Shown: positions 1 through 6,461, counted from the stretch's first letter. The stretch: DNA of 6,900 bases from Oxalobacteraceae bacterium UBA7693 (GCA_002482715.1 DLGN01000360.1:988-7887); one strand, 5' to 3'. Translations and numbers: made by a program. Notes: generated from the sequence alone by a model not told the origin.

Positions 1-21
1 AAATTAGGTCTGTATTGAATT

Positions 22-942
22 ATGACGATTACACAAAAGCGTATTTTGGTAGCAGGTGATGTGATGCTGGACCGTTATTGGTTTGGCGAAGTCAATCGTA
101 TTTCGCCCGAAGCACCGGTCCCTATCGTGCGTGTTGAGCGACGAGAAGAGCGTCTTGGTGGTGCCGCTAACGTTGCACGTAATGCTGTGGCGTTAGGTGT
201 AGAGACTAGCTTGCTAGGCGTGATTGGCGAAGACGAAGCGGGGCGCAATGTCGAGACTTTGTTGAATGAGGTTGGGATTCGTAGTTATCTGAATCATGAT
301 CCAAGTATCTCGACAATTATCAAATTACGTGTGATTGGTCGTCAGCAGCAGCTTATTCGGATTGATTTTGAGGAAAAGCCTACTGAGCAGATTTTGCAGG
401 ATAAATTATCACGCTTTAATAGCCTAATTGCCGAGCATGATGTGATCGTCTTATCTGACTACGCTAAAGGTAGTTTGGTGAATGTCGCCACCATGATAGC
501 GCACGCAAAAAGCTTAGGAAAATACGTGTTGGTCGATCCTAAGGGCAGTGATTATTCCATCTACCAAGGTGCCAGTTTGTTGACGCCAAACAAGTCAGAG
601 TTGCGTCAAGTGATCGGTAGTTGGAAAGACGAAGCCGATTTGACCAAGAAGGCACAAGCGCTGCGTAAAGAACTGGATATCGCAGCGCTATTGCTTACGA
701 GGTCCGAAGAAGGCATGACTTTATTTACCGATGAAGAAATCTTGCACGTACCAGCGATGGCGCGTGAAGTTTTCGATGTGTCGGGTGCCGGCGATACCGT
801 CATCGCCACGGTCGCTGCGATGTTGGCTGAAGGTAAGAATCTACATGACGCTGTGTTAATCGCGAATCAAGCAGGTGGCATTGTTGTTGGTAAATTGGGA
901 ACCGCAACCGTCACCAGAGAAGAATTATTTCAAAAAATATAG
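22..942 (+). CDS. rfaE1: D-glycero-beta-D-manno-heptose-7-phosphate kinase (HldA/RfaE1-type, PfkB family)
   Basis: This cytoplasmic sugar kinase phosphorylates D-glycero-D-manno-heptose 7-phosphate at C1, a step in making ADP-heptose for the LPS inner core. The 306-aa product opens with the family block GDVMLDRYWFGEVNRISPEA (12-31). It then has the PfkB glycine-rich motif GGAANVARN (46-54), LTPNKSEL (187-194) and the second PfkB signature DVSGAGDT (252-259), where Asp258 is the expected catalytic base in the GAGD anion hole. The family tail KLGTATVT is at 291-298. It ends after the kinase domain, so the adenylyltransferase half found fused in E. coli HldE is absent and a separate rfaE2 gene should exist elsewhere. 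The start is well constrained: an in-frame TGA lies at 16-18, and no later ATG keeps the first beta strand. The ribosome site is weak (AGG at 6-8, 13 nt upstream). An upstream gene may end at that same TGA, but too little is present to name it. Assignment is confident by motif. Confidence 0.96.
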   Translation: MTITQKRILVAGDVMLDRYWFGEVNRISPEAPVPIVRVERREERLGGAANVARNAVALGVETSLLGVIGEDEAGRNVETLLNEVGIRSYLNHDPSISTIIKLRVIGRQQQLIRIDFEEKPTEQILQDKLSRFNSLIAEHDVIVLSDYAKGSLVNVATMIAHAKSLGKYVLVDPKGSDYSIYQGASLLTPNKSELRQVIGSWKDEADLTKKAQALRKELDIAALLLTRSEEGMTLFTDEEILHVPAMAREVFDVSGAGDTVIATVAAMLAEGKNLHDAVLIANQAGGIVVGKLGTATVTREELFQKI

Positions 943-971
943 TATTTTAATAAATTTAATGTAATATGTAT

Positions 972-1002
972 TTGCAATAATAAATTTACACTCTTATTGC
1001 AA
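972..1002. repeat. perfect 9-bp inverted repeat between rfaE1 and comEA
   Basis: TTGCAATAA (972-980) is matched by TTATTGCAA (994-1002) with a 13-nt spacer, inside the 101-bp AT-rich gap between rfaE1 and comEA. The right arm overlaps a second possible hairpin, GCAA (999-1002) with TTGC (1008-1011), which is followed by TTTTT (1012-1016). The first hairpin has no adjacent T-run. It could be a weak terminator or attenuator, or a protein-binding operator for comEA. The repeat itself is directly visible, while its role is inference. Confidence 0.5.
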
Positions 1003-1032
1003 GCAGATTGCTTTTTATTGAATTCATTTTTT

Positions 1033-1037
1033 GGGAG
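1033..1037 (+). promoter_or_regulatory. ribosome binding site of the ComEA-like gene
   Basis: GGGAG lies 6 nt before the ATG at 1044. This decides the start: an in-frame TTG at 1008 would add 12 residues ahead of a clean signal peptide and has no such site. Confidence 0.75.
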
Positions 1038-1043
1038 CTTACG

Positions 1044-1382
1044 ATGTTGAAAAAAATCATATTTGCGGTTGCTGCTTTGTTCGCAACGATCAGTTTTGCG
1101 TTTGCCGATGTAGATGTAAATAAGGCTGATCAAGCAGCTTTGGACGGCGTAAAAGGAATAGGTCCAGCAAAATCAAAAGCGATTTTGGCTGAACGTGCGA
1201 AAGGTGGTAATTTTAAGGACTGGGCTGATTTTGAAAGTCGCATTAAAGGCATTGGTGAAAAAAACGCCTTGAAATTATCTGATGCTGGGCTGACGGTAAA
1301 TGGACAAGCTAAAGTATCTGCAAAAAAAGAAGATGTCTCTGACAAGCAAATGCCAGCTACAAAAGCTAAGACTACTAAGTAG
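1044..1382 (+). CDS. comEA: secreted helix-hairpin-helix DNA-binding protein, ComEA family
   Basis: This 112-aa protein has a classic Sec signal peptide: KK at 3-4, a hydrophobic core and AFA at 19-21, with likely cleavage before DVDVNKAD. The mature part is a single ComEA-type domain with two helix-hairpin-helix motifs, GVKGIGPAKSKAI (35-47) and RIKGIGEKNALKL (66-78). The GIG turns are the usual contact points with the DNA backbone. Residues 85-112 form a lysine-rich, low-complexity tail (K at 90, 94, 95, 101, 107, 109 and 112) that could add nonspecific DNA affinity. Known family members bind incoming double-stranded DNA in the periplasm during natural transformation, and short single-domain versions are common in Gram-negative bacteria. 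No other competence gene is visible here, so a role in uptake is inferred from family only. It lies 101 bp after rfaE1 and is followed by a rho-independent terminator. Confidence 0.88.
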   Translation: MLKKIIFAVAALFATISFAFADVDVNKADQAALDGVKGIGPAKSKAILAERAKGGNFKDWADFESRIKGIGEKNALKLSDAGLTVNGQAKVSAKKEDVSDKQMPATKAKTTK

Positions 1383-1468
1383 GTACTGAGATAGCGCGAA
1401 GCGGGCAGTGGGAATAATTGACCGCGTTCAATCTATTTTAGTTATTTATATTCAATCAGTAGCCAAAG

Positions 1469-1504
1469 AAAATCCTTGCTTCTAATGAGCGAGGATTTTT
1501 TTTT
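1469..1504 (+). terminator. rho-independent terminator downstream of comEA
   Basis: AAAATCCTTGCT (1469-1480) pairs with AGCGAGGATTTT (1488-1499) through 12 bp, including one G-U pair, around the 7-nt loop TCTAATG. A run of nine T residues covers 1496-1504. It lies 87 nt after the comEA stop and separates that gene from cysM, so cysM is expected to have its own promoter in 1505-1663. I see no strong -35/-10 pair there. Confidence 0.88.
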
Positions 1505-1663
1505 GTATATTTTTTGCGCAGTGTTTTATTAAATATTTCATTGTCGAATATTGAGTATTTACGACTAATCGTTCTCACTGGACGATGAAGCGTATTTGTT
1601 TTCTGCAGAAATCATCGGCAAGGTTTAGAATATGATTTTGCATTTCAATCACGCCTTATTACT

Positions 1664-2566
1664 ATGAGTTATATAACTATTGAAGACACCATAGGCAATA
1701 CCCCTTTGGTTCGATTGCAGCGTTTGCCTGGTGAAACTGCACAGCGTCGGAATAATATTATTTTGGGTAAGTTGGAGGGGAATAATCCTGCAGGATCGGT
1801 GAAAGATCGACCCGCACTTTCCATGATCAAGCGAGCCGAAGAGAGAGGACAAATTAAACCTGGTGATACCTTGATTGAGGCGACCAGTGGAAACACAGGT
1901 ATTGCACTGGCAATGGCAGCCGCAATGCGAGGTTATAAAATGGTGTTGTTGATGCCTGAGCATTTGAGTATTGAACGTCGTCAAAGTATGGCCGCTTATG
2001 GTGCGCAAATTGTTTTGACACCGCAGGCAGGAGGTATGGAAACTGCGCGTGACTTGGCAGAGCAAATGCAAAAAGAAGGCAAAGGTATTATTTTGGATCA
2101 ATTTGCGAATTCGGATAATCCGTTGGCGCATTACGAAACGACTGGTCCAGAAATATGGAAGGATACAGCTGGACAAATTACCCATTTTGTTAGCGCGATG
2201 GGAACAACTGGCACCATTATGGGAGTATCTAAATTCCTAAAAGAACAGAATTCCAATGTGCAAATTATTGGGGTGCAGCCAGAAGATGGTTCGCAAATTC
2301 CAGGTATTCGCAAATGGCCCGAAGCCTACCTACCGCAAATTTATCGACATGAACAAGTTGATCGATTAGAGTCAGTTAGTCAGGCAAGTGCCGAAGCTAT
2401 GGCGCGAAGATTGGCCGTCGAAGAGGGGATTTTTTGTGGTATTTCTGCCGCAGGTGCTTGTGAGGTGGCATTGAGAATCGCCGAAACCGTTGAAAATGCG
2501 ACGATTGTTTTCATCGTCTGCGACCGTGGTGACCGATATTTATCGACCGGCGTATTTCCCGCTTAG
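1664..2566 (+). CDS. cysM: cysteine synthase B (O-acetylserine sulfhydrylase B)
   Basis: This cytoplasmic PLP enzyme makes cysteine from O-acetylserine and sulfide; the CysM isozyme also accepts thiosulfate to give S-sulfocysteine. The 300-aa product matches the family's usual length (about 303 in E. coli). Lys47 in NPAGSVKDRP is the expected Schiff-base lysine. TSGNTG (74-79) is the substrate-binding loop, GTTGT (180-184) cups the PLP phosphate, and Ser261 in FCGISAAG should contact the pyridine nitrogen. CysM rather than CysK is indicated by MPEHLSIERRQSMAAYGA (97-114), IPGIRKWPEAYLP (212-224) and the C-terminal CDRGDRYLSTGVF (286-298). The ATG at 1664 is the only start that keeps the family N-terminus (YITIEDTIGNTPL), yet no Shine-Dalgarno sequence precedes it. 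TAG is followed at once by an in-frame TAA. A strong hairpin terminator follows. It appears monocistronic. Confidence 0.97.
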   Translation: MSYITIEDTIGNTPLVRLQRLPGETAQRRNNIILGKLEGNNPAGSVKDRPALSMIKRAEERGQIKPGDTLIEATSGNTGIALAMAAAMRGYKMVLLMPEHLSIERRQSMAAYGAQIVLTPQAGGMETARDLAEQMQKEGKGIILDQFANSDNPLAHYETTGPEIWKDTAGQITHFVSAMGTTGTIMGVSKFLKEQNSNVQIIGVQPEDGSQIPGIRKWPEAYLPQIYRHEQVDRLESVSQASAEAMARRLAVEEGIFCGISAAGACEVALRIAETVENATIVFIVCDRGDRYLSTGVFPA

Positions 2567-2614
2567 TAAGGTCGTTTATTATAAATACTTGTTGTAGATG
2601 AACAACGTAAAATA

Positions 2615-2664
2615 AAAAAATCGAAGCTAAGAATCGCTAAGATTCTTTAAAGCTTCGATTTTTT
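2615..2664. terminator. bidirectional terminator between cysM and the HTH gene
   Basis: The outer arms AAAAAATCGAAGCT (2615-2628) and AGCTTCGATTTTTT (2651-2664) pair perfectly over 14 bp. Inside them AAGAATC (2629-2635) pairs with GATTCTT (2641-2647) around the loop GCTAA, leaving a 3-nt bulge (TAA, 2648-2650). The T-run on the right serves + strand transcripts from cysM, and the A-run on the left gives a T-run for - strand transcripts. It sits 48 nt after the cysM stop and 29 nt beyond the stop of the facing HTH gene, as expected for a shared terminator between convergent genes. Confidence 0.9.
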
Positions 2665-2693
2665 CTTTATTTTTCGCAAAAAACTACCCGAAA

Positions 2694-3002
2694 TTAGCTG
2701 TTACTGGCAGCATCTTTTGGTTTGAATTGTTTGTCGCTAATACGGAATTTCGCGCGTCGATCACCCATTAAGGCACGCAAATCTTTAATGCTGACATCGC
2801 TGATTTCATGCATACGGATCAATAAAGATGCGCCAACTGGCAAGCGACGATGACGAATTTTACTGATAACCGGTGGGGCTACCTCTAAAGCTCTAGACAG
2901 TGCAGCGTCATTTTTCAAATGCAATTGTTTAATCAATGTATCCAACAAGTTGTTTGGATCGTAGTCGATTTCATCTGATTCTAATTGTGTCAAGTTTGGC
3001 AT
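2694..3002 (-). CDS. small helix-turn-helix (Cro/C1-like) protein of unknown role
   Basis: This is a 102-aa, cysteine-free protein whose function I do not recognise. The first 20 residues are acidic (ESDEIDYDPNN). The central part reads as a Cro/C1-type HTH: AALSRALEV and VISKIRHRRLP look like the two helices, joined by APP, followed by a leucine-rich helical segment (ASLLIRMHEIS, then IKDLRALMG). The C-terminal 20 or so residues are basic and polar (DRRAKFRISDKQFKPKD). The wording resembles small conserved Burkholderiales proteins, but that is from memory. Two ATGs are adjacent (3005-3003 and 3002-3000). GAGG at 3011-3008 is only 2 nt from the first but 5 nt from the second, so I chose the second. 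It is isolated, 265 bp downstream of mltB on the same strand, and ends at the shared terminator with cysM. It is likely a DNA-binding regulator, possibly of itself; its target is unknown. Confidence 0.82.
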   Translation of the reverse strand: MPNLTQLESDEIDYDPNNLLDTLIKQLHLKNDAALSRALEVAPPVISKIRHRRLPVGASLLIRMHEISDVSIKDLRALMGDRRAKFRISDKQFKPKDAASNS

Positions 3003-3007
3003 CATTA

Positions 3008-3011
3008 CCTC
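3008..3011 (-). promoter_or_regulatory. ribosome binding site of the HTH gene
   Basis: GAGG on the - strand is spaced 5 nt from the second of two adjacent in-frame ATGs and only 2 nt from the first. The spacing favours initiation at 3002. Confidence 0.6.
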
Positions 3012-3031
3012 ATTATTGATGATTATTGATA
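3012..3031. repeat. two tandem 10-bp direct repeats just upstream of the HTH gene RBS
   Basis: ATTATTGATG (3012-3021) is followed immediately by ATTATTGATA (3022-3031), nine of ten bases identical. The 10-bp period places both copies on the same face of the helix. They abut the HTH gene's ribosome site, a position typical of autoregulatory operators. The operator role is inference. Confidence 0.5.
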
Positions 3032-3096
3032 GTGCAGGAGGGTGCTGTATTAAATTATTTAAACAGTAATACTATATCTTTGAGATGAATTTATCT

Positions 3097-3118
3097 ACTT
3101 AATACGAAAAAATTAAGT
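3097..3118. repeat. 7-bp perfect inverted repeat upstream of the HTH gene
   Basis: ACTTAAT (3097-3103) and ATTAAGT (3112-3118) flank an 8-nt spacer. The dyad form would suit a dimeric regulator. It shares the TTAA core with the shorter palindrome at 3050-3062. The sequence is AT-rich, so chance is a real alternative. Confidence 0.4.
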
Positions 3119-3266
3119 GGGAAAATTGTTAAATCTATTGACACTTTCCTGTAAATCATCATAAATGTATCATTAGATAACATTACTTTAGACCAAAAAA
3201 TTCTTATTTGCAATATTTTTTATTGAGAAATTTAGATTTTGCAACTGATTGTTCGGAAAGCATGTT

Positions 3267-4397
3267 TTATTGCTCTTTTTGTCTCGCGAGTGCAATGACA
3301 TTGCCGAGGTCTATGACCGACATCGCGTAGAAGTAACTACGGTTATATTTGGTGATGGCAAAAAAGTTGTCTGTCGCAAACCAATATTCAGTTGGGTCTT
3401 CACCATTCTGTAAGTCGATTAGTCCATATTTTAAATGGCGAGGTGCTTTATCATCTGCGGTACTGACGATGGATTTTAAGTCGTCAATGGAGTAACTTGT
3501 TTTTAGCCCTTGGTTAAGTGCCTCTTTAAGTGGGAGCGACGCTGGATCTTGATCTAGCAAAGTAGCTGCGAATGCATATGGCTGATCTTTTTTCCAGCCA
3601 TGTTTGGCGAGATAGTTCGCCACACTGCCTATGGCATCAGCCTCAGATTCTTTGAGATCTATTTTGTTATCAGCATCAAAATCTACTGCAAATTGCCTTA
3701 GGCTGCTAGGCATAAACTGGGCTAGACCAATTGCTCCCGCGTAGGACGATTTGATTGAGTAAATATCCGAGCCGCTTTCGCGCACATGTAACAGCAACTG
3801 TGCTAGTTCGTTTTTAAAAAAGTTTGTTCTTGCTTCTCGCGTCGGTGTTTCGGGGTAAGAAAATGCGAGTGTCGTTAATGCATCTAGGGCGCGGAAGCTA
3901 CCCGTATTCTTTCCGTAAATTGTTTCTACTCCAATCAATCCAACAATAATGTCGGCTGGTACGCCATACACGTTTTCTGCTCGTTTTAATGCATCTTGAT
4001 TGCGTTCCCAAAATGCGACGCCGGCAGCGATACGTCCATTTTCTACAAAACGCGCACGATATACCTTCCAATTTTTCGGTTTGCCTGGAGGTGCAGGTTT
4101 AACTAATTGGACGGCAGATTCCATGTGCCGTGCATTTTCAAAAATCTGCTGAAGTTGAACAGCCGAGAATTGATGTTGCGTCTGCATTTGCGCAATGAAG
4201 GTTTGGACTTCTTGCCACTCTAAATAATGGACATCTTGGGGTTTGTTGGCGCTCGGCTTTTGTGTCGTCTTTGTGTTTTTTTTGTTGGAGATCGCGGCAT
4301 ATGCATGATCGCTAAACAGGAATGCGCTAGCTGCACCGGCTTTGATTACGAATGCGCTGGAGGCGACGGCGGATAAGATTCGGGGAAGTAATTTCAA
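3267..4397 (-). CDS. mltB: periplasmic lytic murein transglycosylase, MltB/SltB type
   Basis: The enzyme cleaves the MurNAc-GlcNAc bond of peptidoglycan, leaving 1,6-anhydroMurNAc. The product is 376 aa. Glu158 in GLIGVETIYGKNTG (153-166) is the expected catalytic acid, equivalent to Glu162 of E. coli Slt35. Other family blocks are LDALTTLAFSYP (171-182), YAGAIGLAQFMPSS (219-232), and AIGSVANYLAKHGW (255-268). Residues 239-250 form a canonical EF-hand loop (Asp at 1, 3, 5 and 9, Glu at 12), matching the metal site known in Slt35. A signal peptide ends near AYA (32-34). There is no lipobox cysteine, so unlike E. coli MltB it should be soluble in the periplasm. The start is TTG at 4397: no in-frame ATG lies between the upstream gene's stop and residue 71, and the TTG gives the basic signal-peptide start. 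AGG lies 12 nt away, a poor site. It sits 30 bp after tgpA, so translational coupling is likely. Confidence 0.93.
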   Translation of the reverse strand: MKLLPRILSAVASSAFVIKAGAASAFLFSDHAYAAISNKKNTKTTQKPSANKPQDVHYLEWQEVQTFIAQMQTQHQFSAVQLQQIFENARHMESAVQLVKPAPPGKPKNWKVYRARFVENGRIAAGVAFWERNQDALKRAENVYGVPADIIVGLIGVETIYGKNTGSFRALDALTTLAFSYPETPTREARTNFFKNELAQLLLHVRESGSDIYSIKSSYAGAIGLAQFMPSSLRQFAVDFDADNKIDLKESEADAIGSVANYLAKHGWKKDQPYAFAATLLDQDPASLPLKEALNQGLKTSYSIDDLKSIVSTADDKAPRHLKYGLIDLQNGEDPTEYWFATDNFFAITKYNRSYFYAMSVIDLGNVIALARQKEQ

Positions 4398-4427
4398 GAT
4401 GTTTTTCTGCCTGATTGCGAAAGTTAA

Positions 4428-6461
4428 CTAAGCTGATATGTTTCGAAGTAATTGCTGCATGCGCTTGATTATCAAACGTCGTTGCTCTTGTTTATCTGAT
4501 TGCGTTGATTCTGAAGTTTTACCATATTTTATGCTGACATAGTGCTGTATGAACTCCTGCAATTGCAGATATTGTGTATCGTTGACCGCTACTTGTAAGC
4601 GATGAAGGTAATTGATCGGCCCGTCATGTGGCGCTTTTTCTAAACCTTGTTTGGCTAATTTTTTGCACAAACGAATGTATAGCTTCTCATGTAATGGGCG
4701 TTTCACAGGTTTTGGAAGTAATGGAATCGCCAATAAGCTAACGATGATCAGGCCAATGCCGAAAATCCACGCGAGCGTTGTTGCCCAATTTAATTGATTC
4801 AGCCCGAGTCGATCTAATAATTTAGATTGTTGGGTTTGGTTGTAATTTAATACCCATTGATTCCATGAATTATTCAGCGCATTCCATTGCATACGAAGTT
4901 CTCGGCTCCAGGCATTTTCTTTTATAAAATTGGTGACTATGCTAGATAAACCAGAGTTGTTTTGTGTTGCCTGTAGATTTTGTAAGATCCTGTTTGGTGC
5001 AACTGCTGCGGTGGGATCAACCCGAACCCAGCCTTTTTCTTTTAGCCAGACTTCAGCCCACGCATGCGCATCTGATTGACGCACTTCGTAGAAATTGCCC
5101 TGTGTATTGAGTGTGCCGCCCTGATATCCGGTAACAACACGTGCTGGTATTCCCATGGCGCGCATTAGGATGACGAATGCACTAGCATAGTGTTCGCAAA
5201 AGCCAGCACGCGTATTAAATAAAAACTCATCAGCACTATGCCGCCCGAGCTGCGGCGGTTCCAGCGTATAAAAAAACTGTTCTGTTCGGAAGTGTTCAAG
5301 TACCGCATTAATTCGTGACAATGGTTCGTTGTGTCGTTGTTGAATTTCTTGGGCGAAGCGAATACTTTGCGGATTAAAGTTGTTGGGCAGTCTGAGATTT
5401 AAACGTAGCTCTATTGGGTGGCCTTCTGCGTTCAGGCGATAGTTTGTGTAAGAACTGAGCTGATAGCGGATTCTTTGATTAATTTGTTCTCGATGCTGAA
5501 TCTCATTTTCAAAGTTGATCAATGCGGGCTGTCCATTAAGCACTGGAGGAGTTGCAACACTATCAATGCCAAACAAATAGTGGGAATTACTAGGCTCAAG
5601 TGTGATTTCTTGAGGAATAGCTAAACCACTTACTTCTAGTTGGCGCTCCTCATGAATTTTTCTGCTCGCACTTTCTGACCAGCGTCGGCCATCGAAATCT
5701 GTCAATACTAAAGCTCGCCAATAGAAGGCGGATTTCTCTGGAGTTTTATCAAGAAATTTGACACGAAATACAAGTTCTTCGGACATAGCCAATTTGCTGA
5801 TGTTTCCAGGTGCCATGGAATCAGATAAGCCGCTTCTAGCGACGTTGGCGTCGCTGGGCAGGCCCCATAGTGGTCCTTGAATCCGAGGAAACAAGAAAAA
5901 TGCCAAGACTGTTAATGGCATCGCAATGCTCAGCATGCTGGCAATTAGCTTCGCTTGGGGCCATAAGCGTATGGATTTATTGTCGAATTGAAAGCTCAGC
6001 TGTGCCAACAATAAAACAAATGCTGATAACGCGACTTGCAAGGCAGCGGCGATGCTCTGTGATTCAAAAAAACGGGTAAGTAGTAAGAAAAAGCTTAAAA
6101 ATAAAATGACAAACAAATCGCGCTTGGCATGCATCTCTAACATTTTGCAAGACAAGAGTAGAACCAACATGGCGACTCCGGTTTCGCGGCCAAAAAAGCT
6201 GCGGAATTGCCAAAAAATGCCTGCCATCAAACCTAACGCGATGGGTAATAAAATCCAGCGTGATGGTAGTTGCTTTCCACGTAAAGTAAGCCAAGCACGC
6301 CATGACATCACAGCGATAGAACTAATGCTAATCCATGTAAAAAGACTATCGACATGATTCAGTATCACCAAAAGACAAGCGAATACCAAAAGCAAAGTAT
6401 CGCGTTTATCGCGGCTCAATTCGGATGTTGTCGCAGATAAGGCTGATATGAATTTATTCAT
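4428..6461 (-). CDS. tgpA: TgpA-type membrane transglutaminase-like protein (DUF3488, DUF4129)
   Basis: This 677-aa inner-membrane protein has several hydrophobic helices in residues 22-192 (the DUF3488 part), a long periplasmic region, one more helix at about 562-582, and a short cytoplasmic C-terminal DUF4129-like segment. The transglutaminase-like core spans about 385-490 with an intact triad: Cys422 in RAGFCEHYASAF, His466 in SDAHAWAEVW and Asp482 in WVRVDPTA. GIPARVVTGYQGG (437-449) is another family block. The Pseudomonas aeruginosa homologue TgpA is known to be important for viability, but its physiological substrate is unclear; a cell-wall or envelope role is inferred here from location and neighbours. 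I chose ATG 6461 over a TTG at 6479 because it overlaps the end of the DUF58 gene by 8 bp, a typical coupling arrangement, and has TGGA 8 nt upstream. It is likely co-transcribed with the DUF58 gene and mltB. Confidence 0.93.
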   Translation of the reverse strand: MNKFISALSATTSELSRDKRDTLLLVFACLLVILNHVDSLFTWISISSIAVMSWRAWLTLRGKQLPSRWILLPIALGLMAGIFWQFRSFFGRETGVAMLVLLLSCKMLEMHAKRDLFVILFLSFFLLLTRFFESQSIAAALQVALSAFVLLLAQLSFQFDNKSIRLWPQAKLIASMLSIAMPLTVLAFFLFPRIQGPLWGLPSDANVARSGLSDSMAPGNISKLAMSEELVFRVKFLDKTPEKSAFYWRALVLTDFDGRRWSESASRKIHEERQLEVSGLAIPQEITLEPSNSHYLFGIDSVATPPVLNGQPALINFENEIQHREQINQRIRYQLSSYTNYRLNAEGHPIELRLNLRLPNNFNPQSIRFAQEIQQRHNEPLSRINAVLEHFRTEQFFYTLEPPQLGRHSADEFLFNTRAGFCEHYASAFVILMRAMGIPARVVTGYQGGTLNTQGNFYEVRQSDAHAWAEVWLKEKGWVRVDPTAAVAPNRILQNLQATQNNSGLSSIVTNFIKENAWSRELRMQWNALNNSWNQWVLNYNQTQQSKLLDRLGLNQLNWATTLAWIFGIGLIIVSLLAIPLLPKPVKRPLHEKLYIRLCKKLAKQGLEKAPHDGPINYLHRLQVAVNDTQYLQLQEFIQHYVSIKYGKTSESTQSDKQEQRRLIIKRMQQLLRNISA

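Larger units (their letters stand above)
3006..3266 (-). promoter_or_regulatory. AT-rich, repeat-dense upstream region of the HTH gene
   Basis: This 261-bp non-coding gap separates the mltB stop from the HTH gene start, and both genes are on the - strand. It must hold any dedicated HTH promoter and the 3' end of the mltB transcript. Visible structure includes two adjacent 10-bp direct repeats (3012-3031), the palindrome TTAAAT-T-ATTTAA (3050-3062) and the inverted repeat ACTTAAT/ATTAAGT with an 8-nt spacer (3097-3118). A -10-like TATAGT lies on the - strand at 3076-3071 without a convincing -35. I see no clear rho-independent terminator for mltB, and no coding sequence on either strand. Confidence 0.45.

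Noticed and set aside
1..18. Possible end of an upstream gene (codons ending in TGA at 16-18)
   Set aside because: Five codons are too few to show coding or to identify a family. The TGA was used only to fix the rfaE1 start.
1008..1043. TTG start extending the ComEA-like protein by 12 residues
   Set aside because: The ATG at 1044 has a well-placed GGGAG and begins a clean signal peptide; the extension would put hydrophobic and acidic residues ahead of it.
1391..1428. GC-rich patch after comEA, considered as a tRNA fragment or small RNA
   Set aside because: No acceptor or T-arm pairing is visible, and only a 4-bp GCGG/CCGC pairing with an 18-nt loop can be drawn.
1649..2185. 178-aa open frame on the - strand, antisense to cysM
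   Set aside because: It lies opposite a well-supported cysM, and its translation is rich in His, Cys, Ser and Thr with no recognisable domain, as expected for the reverse of a coding frame.
3138..3167. Perfect -35 hexamer TTGACA on the + strand in the gap between the HTH gene and mltB
   Set aside because: At 17-18 nt spacing only ATAAAT or TAAATG is found, poor -10 matches. Any transcript would run antisense into mltB, with no + strand gene to serve.
3213..3227. CAATA-TTTTT-TATTG dyad downstream of mltB, considered as its terminator
   Set aside because: The stem is only 5 bp of mostly A-T pairs and is not followed by a clean T-run on the - strand.
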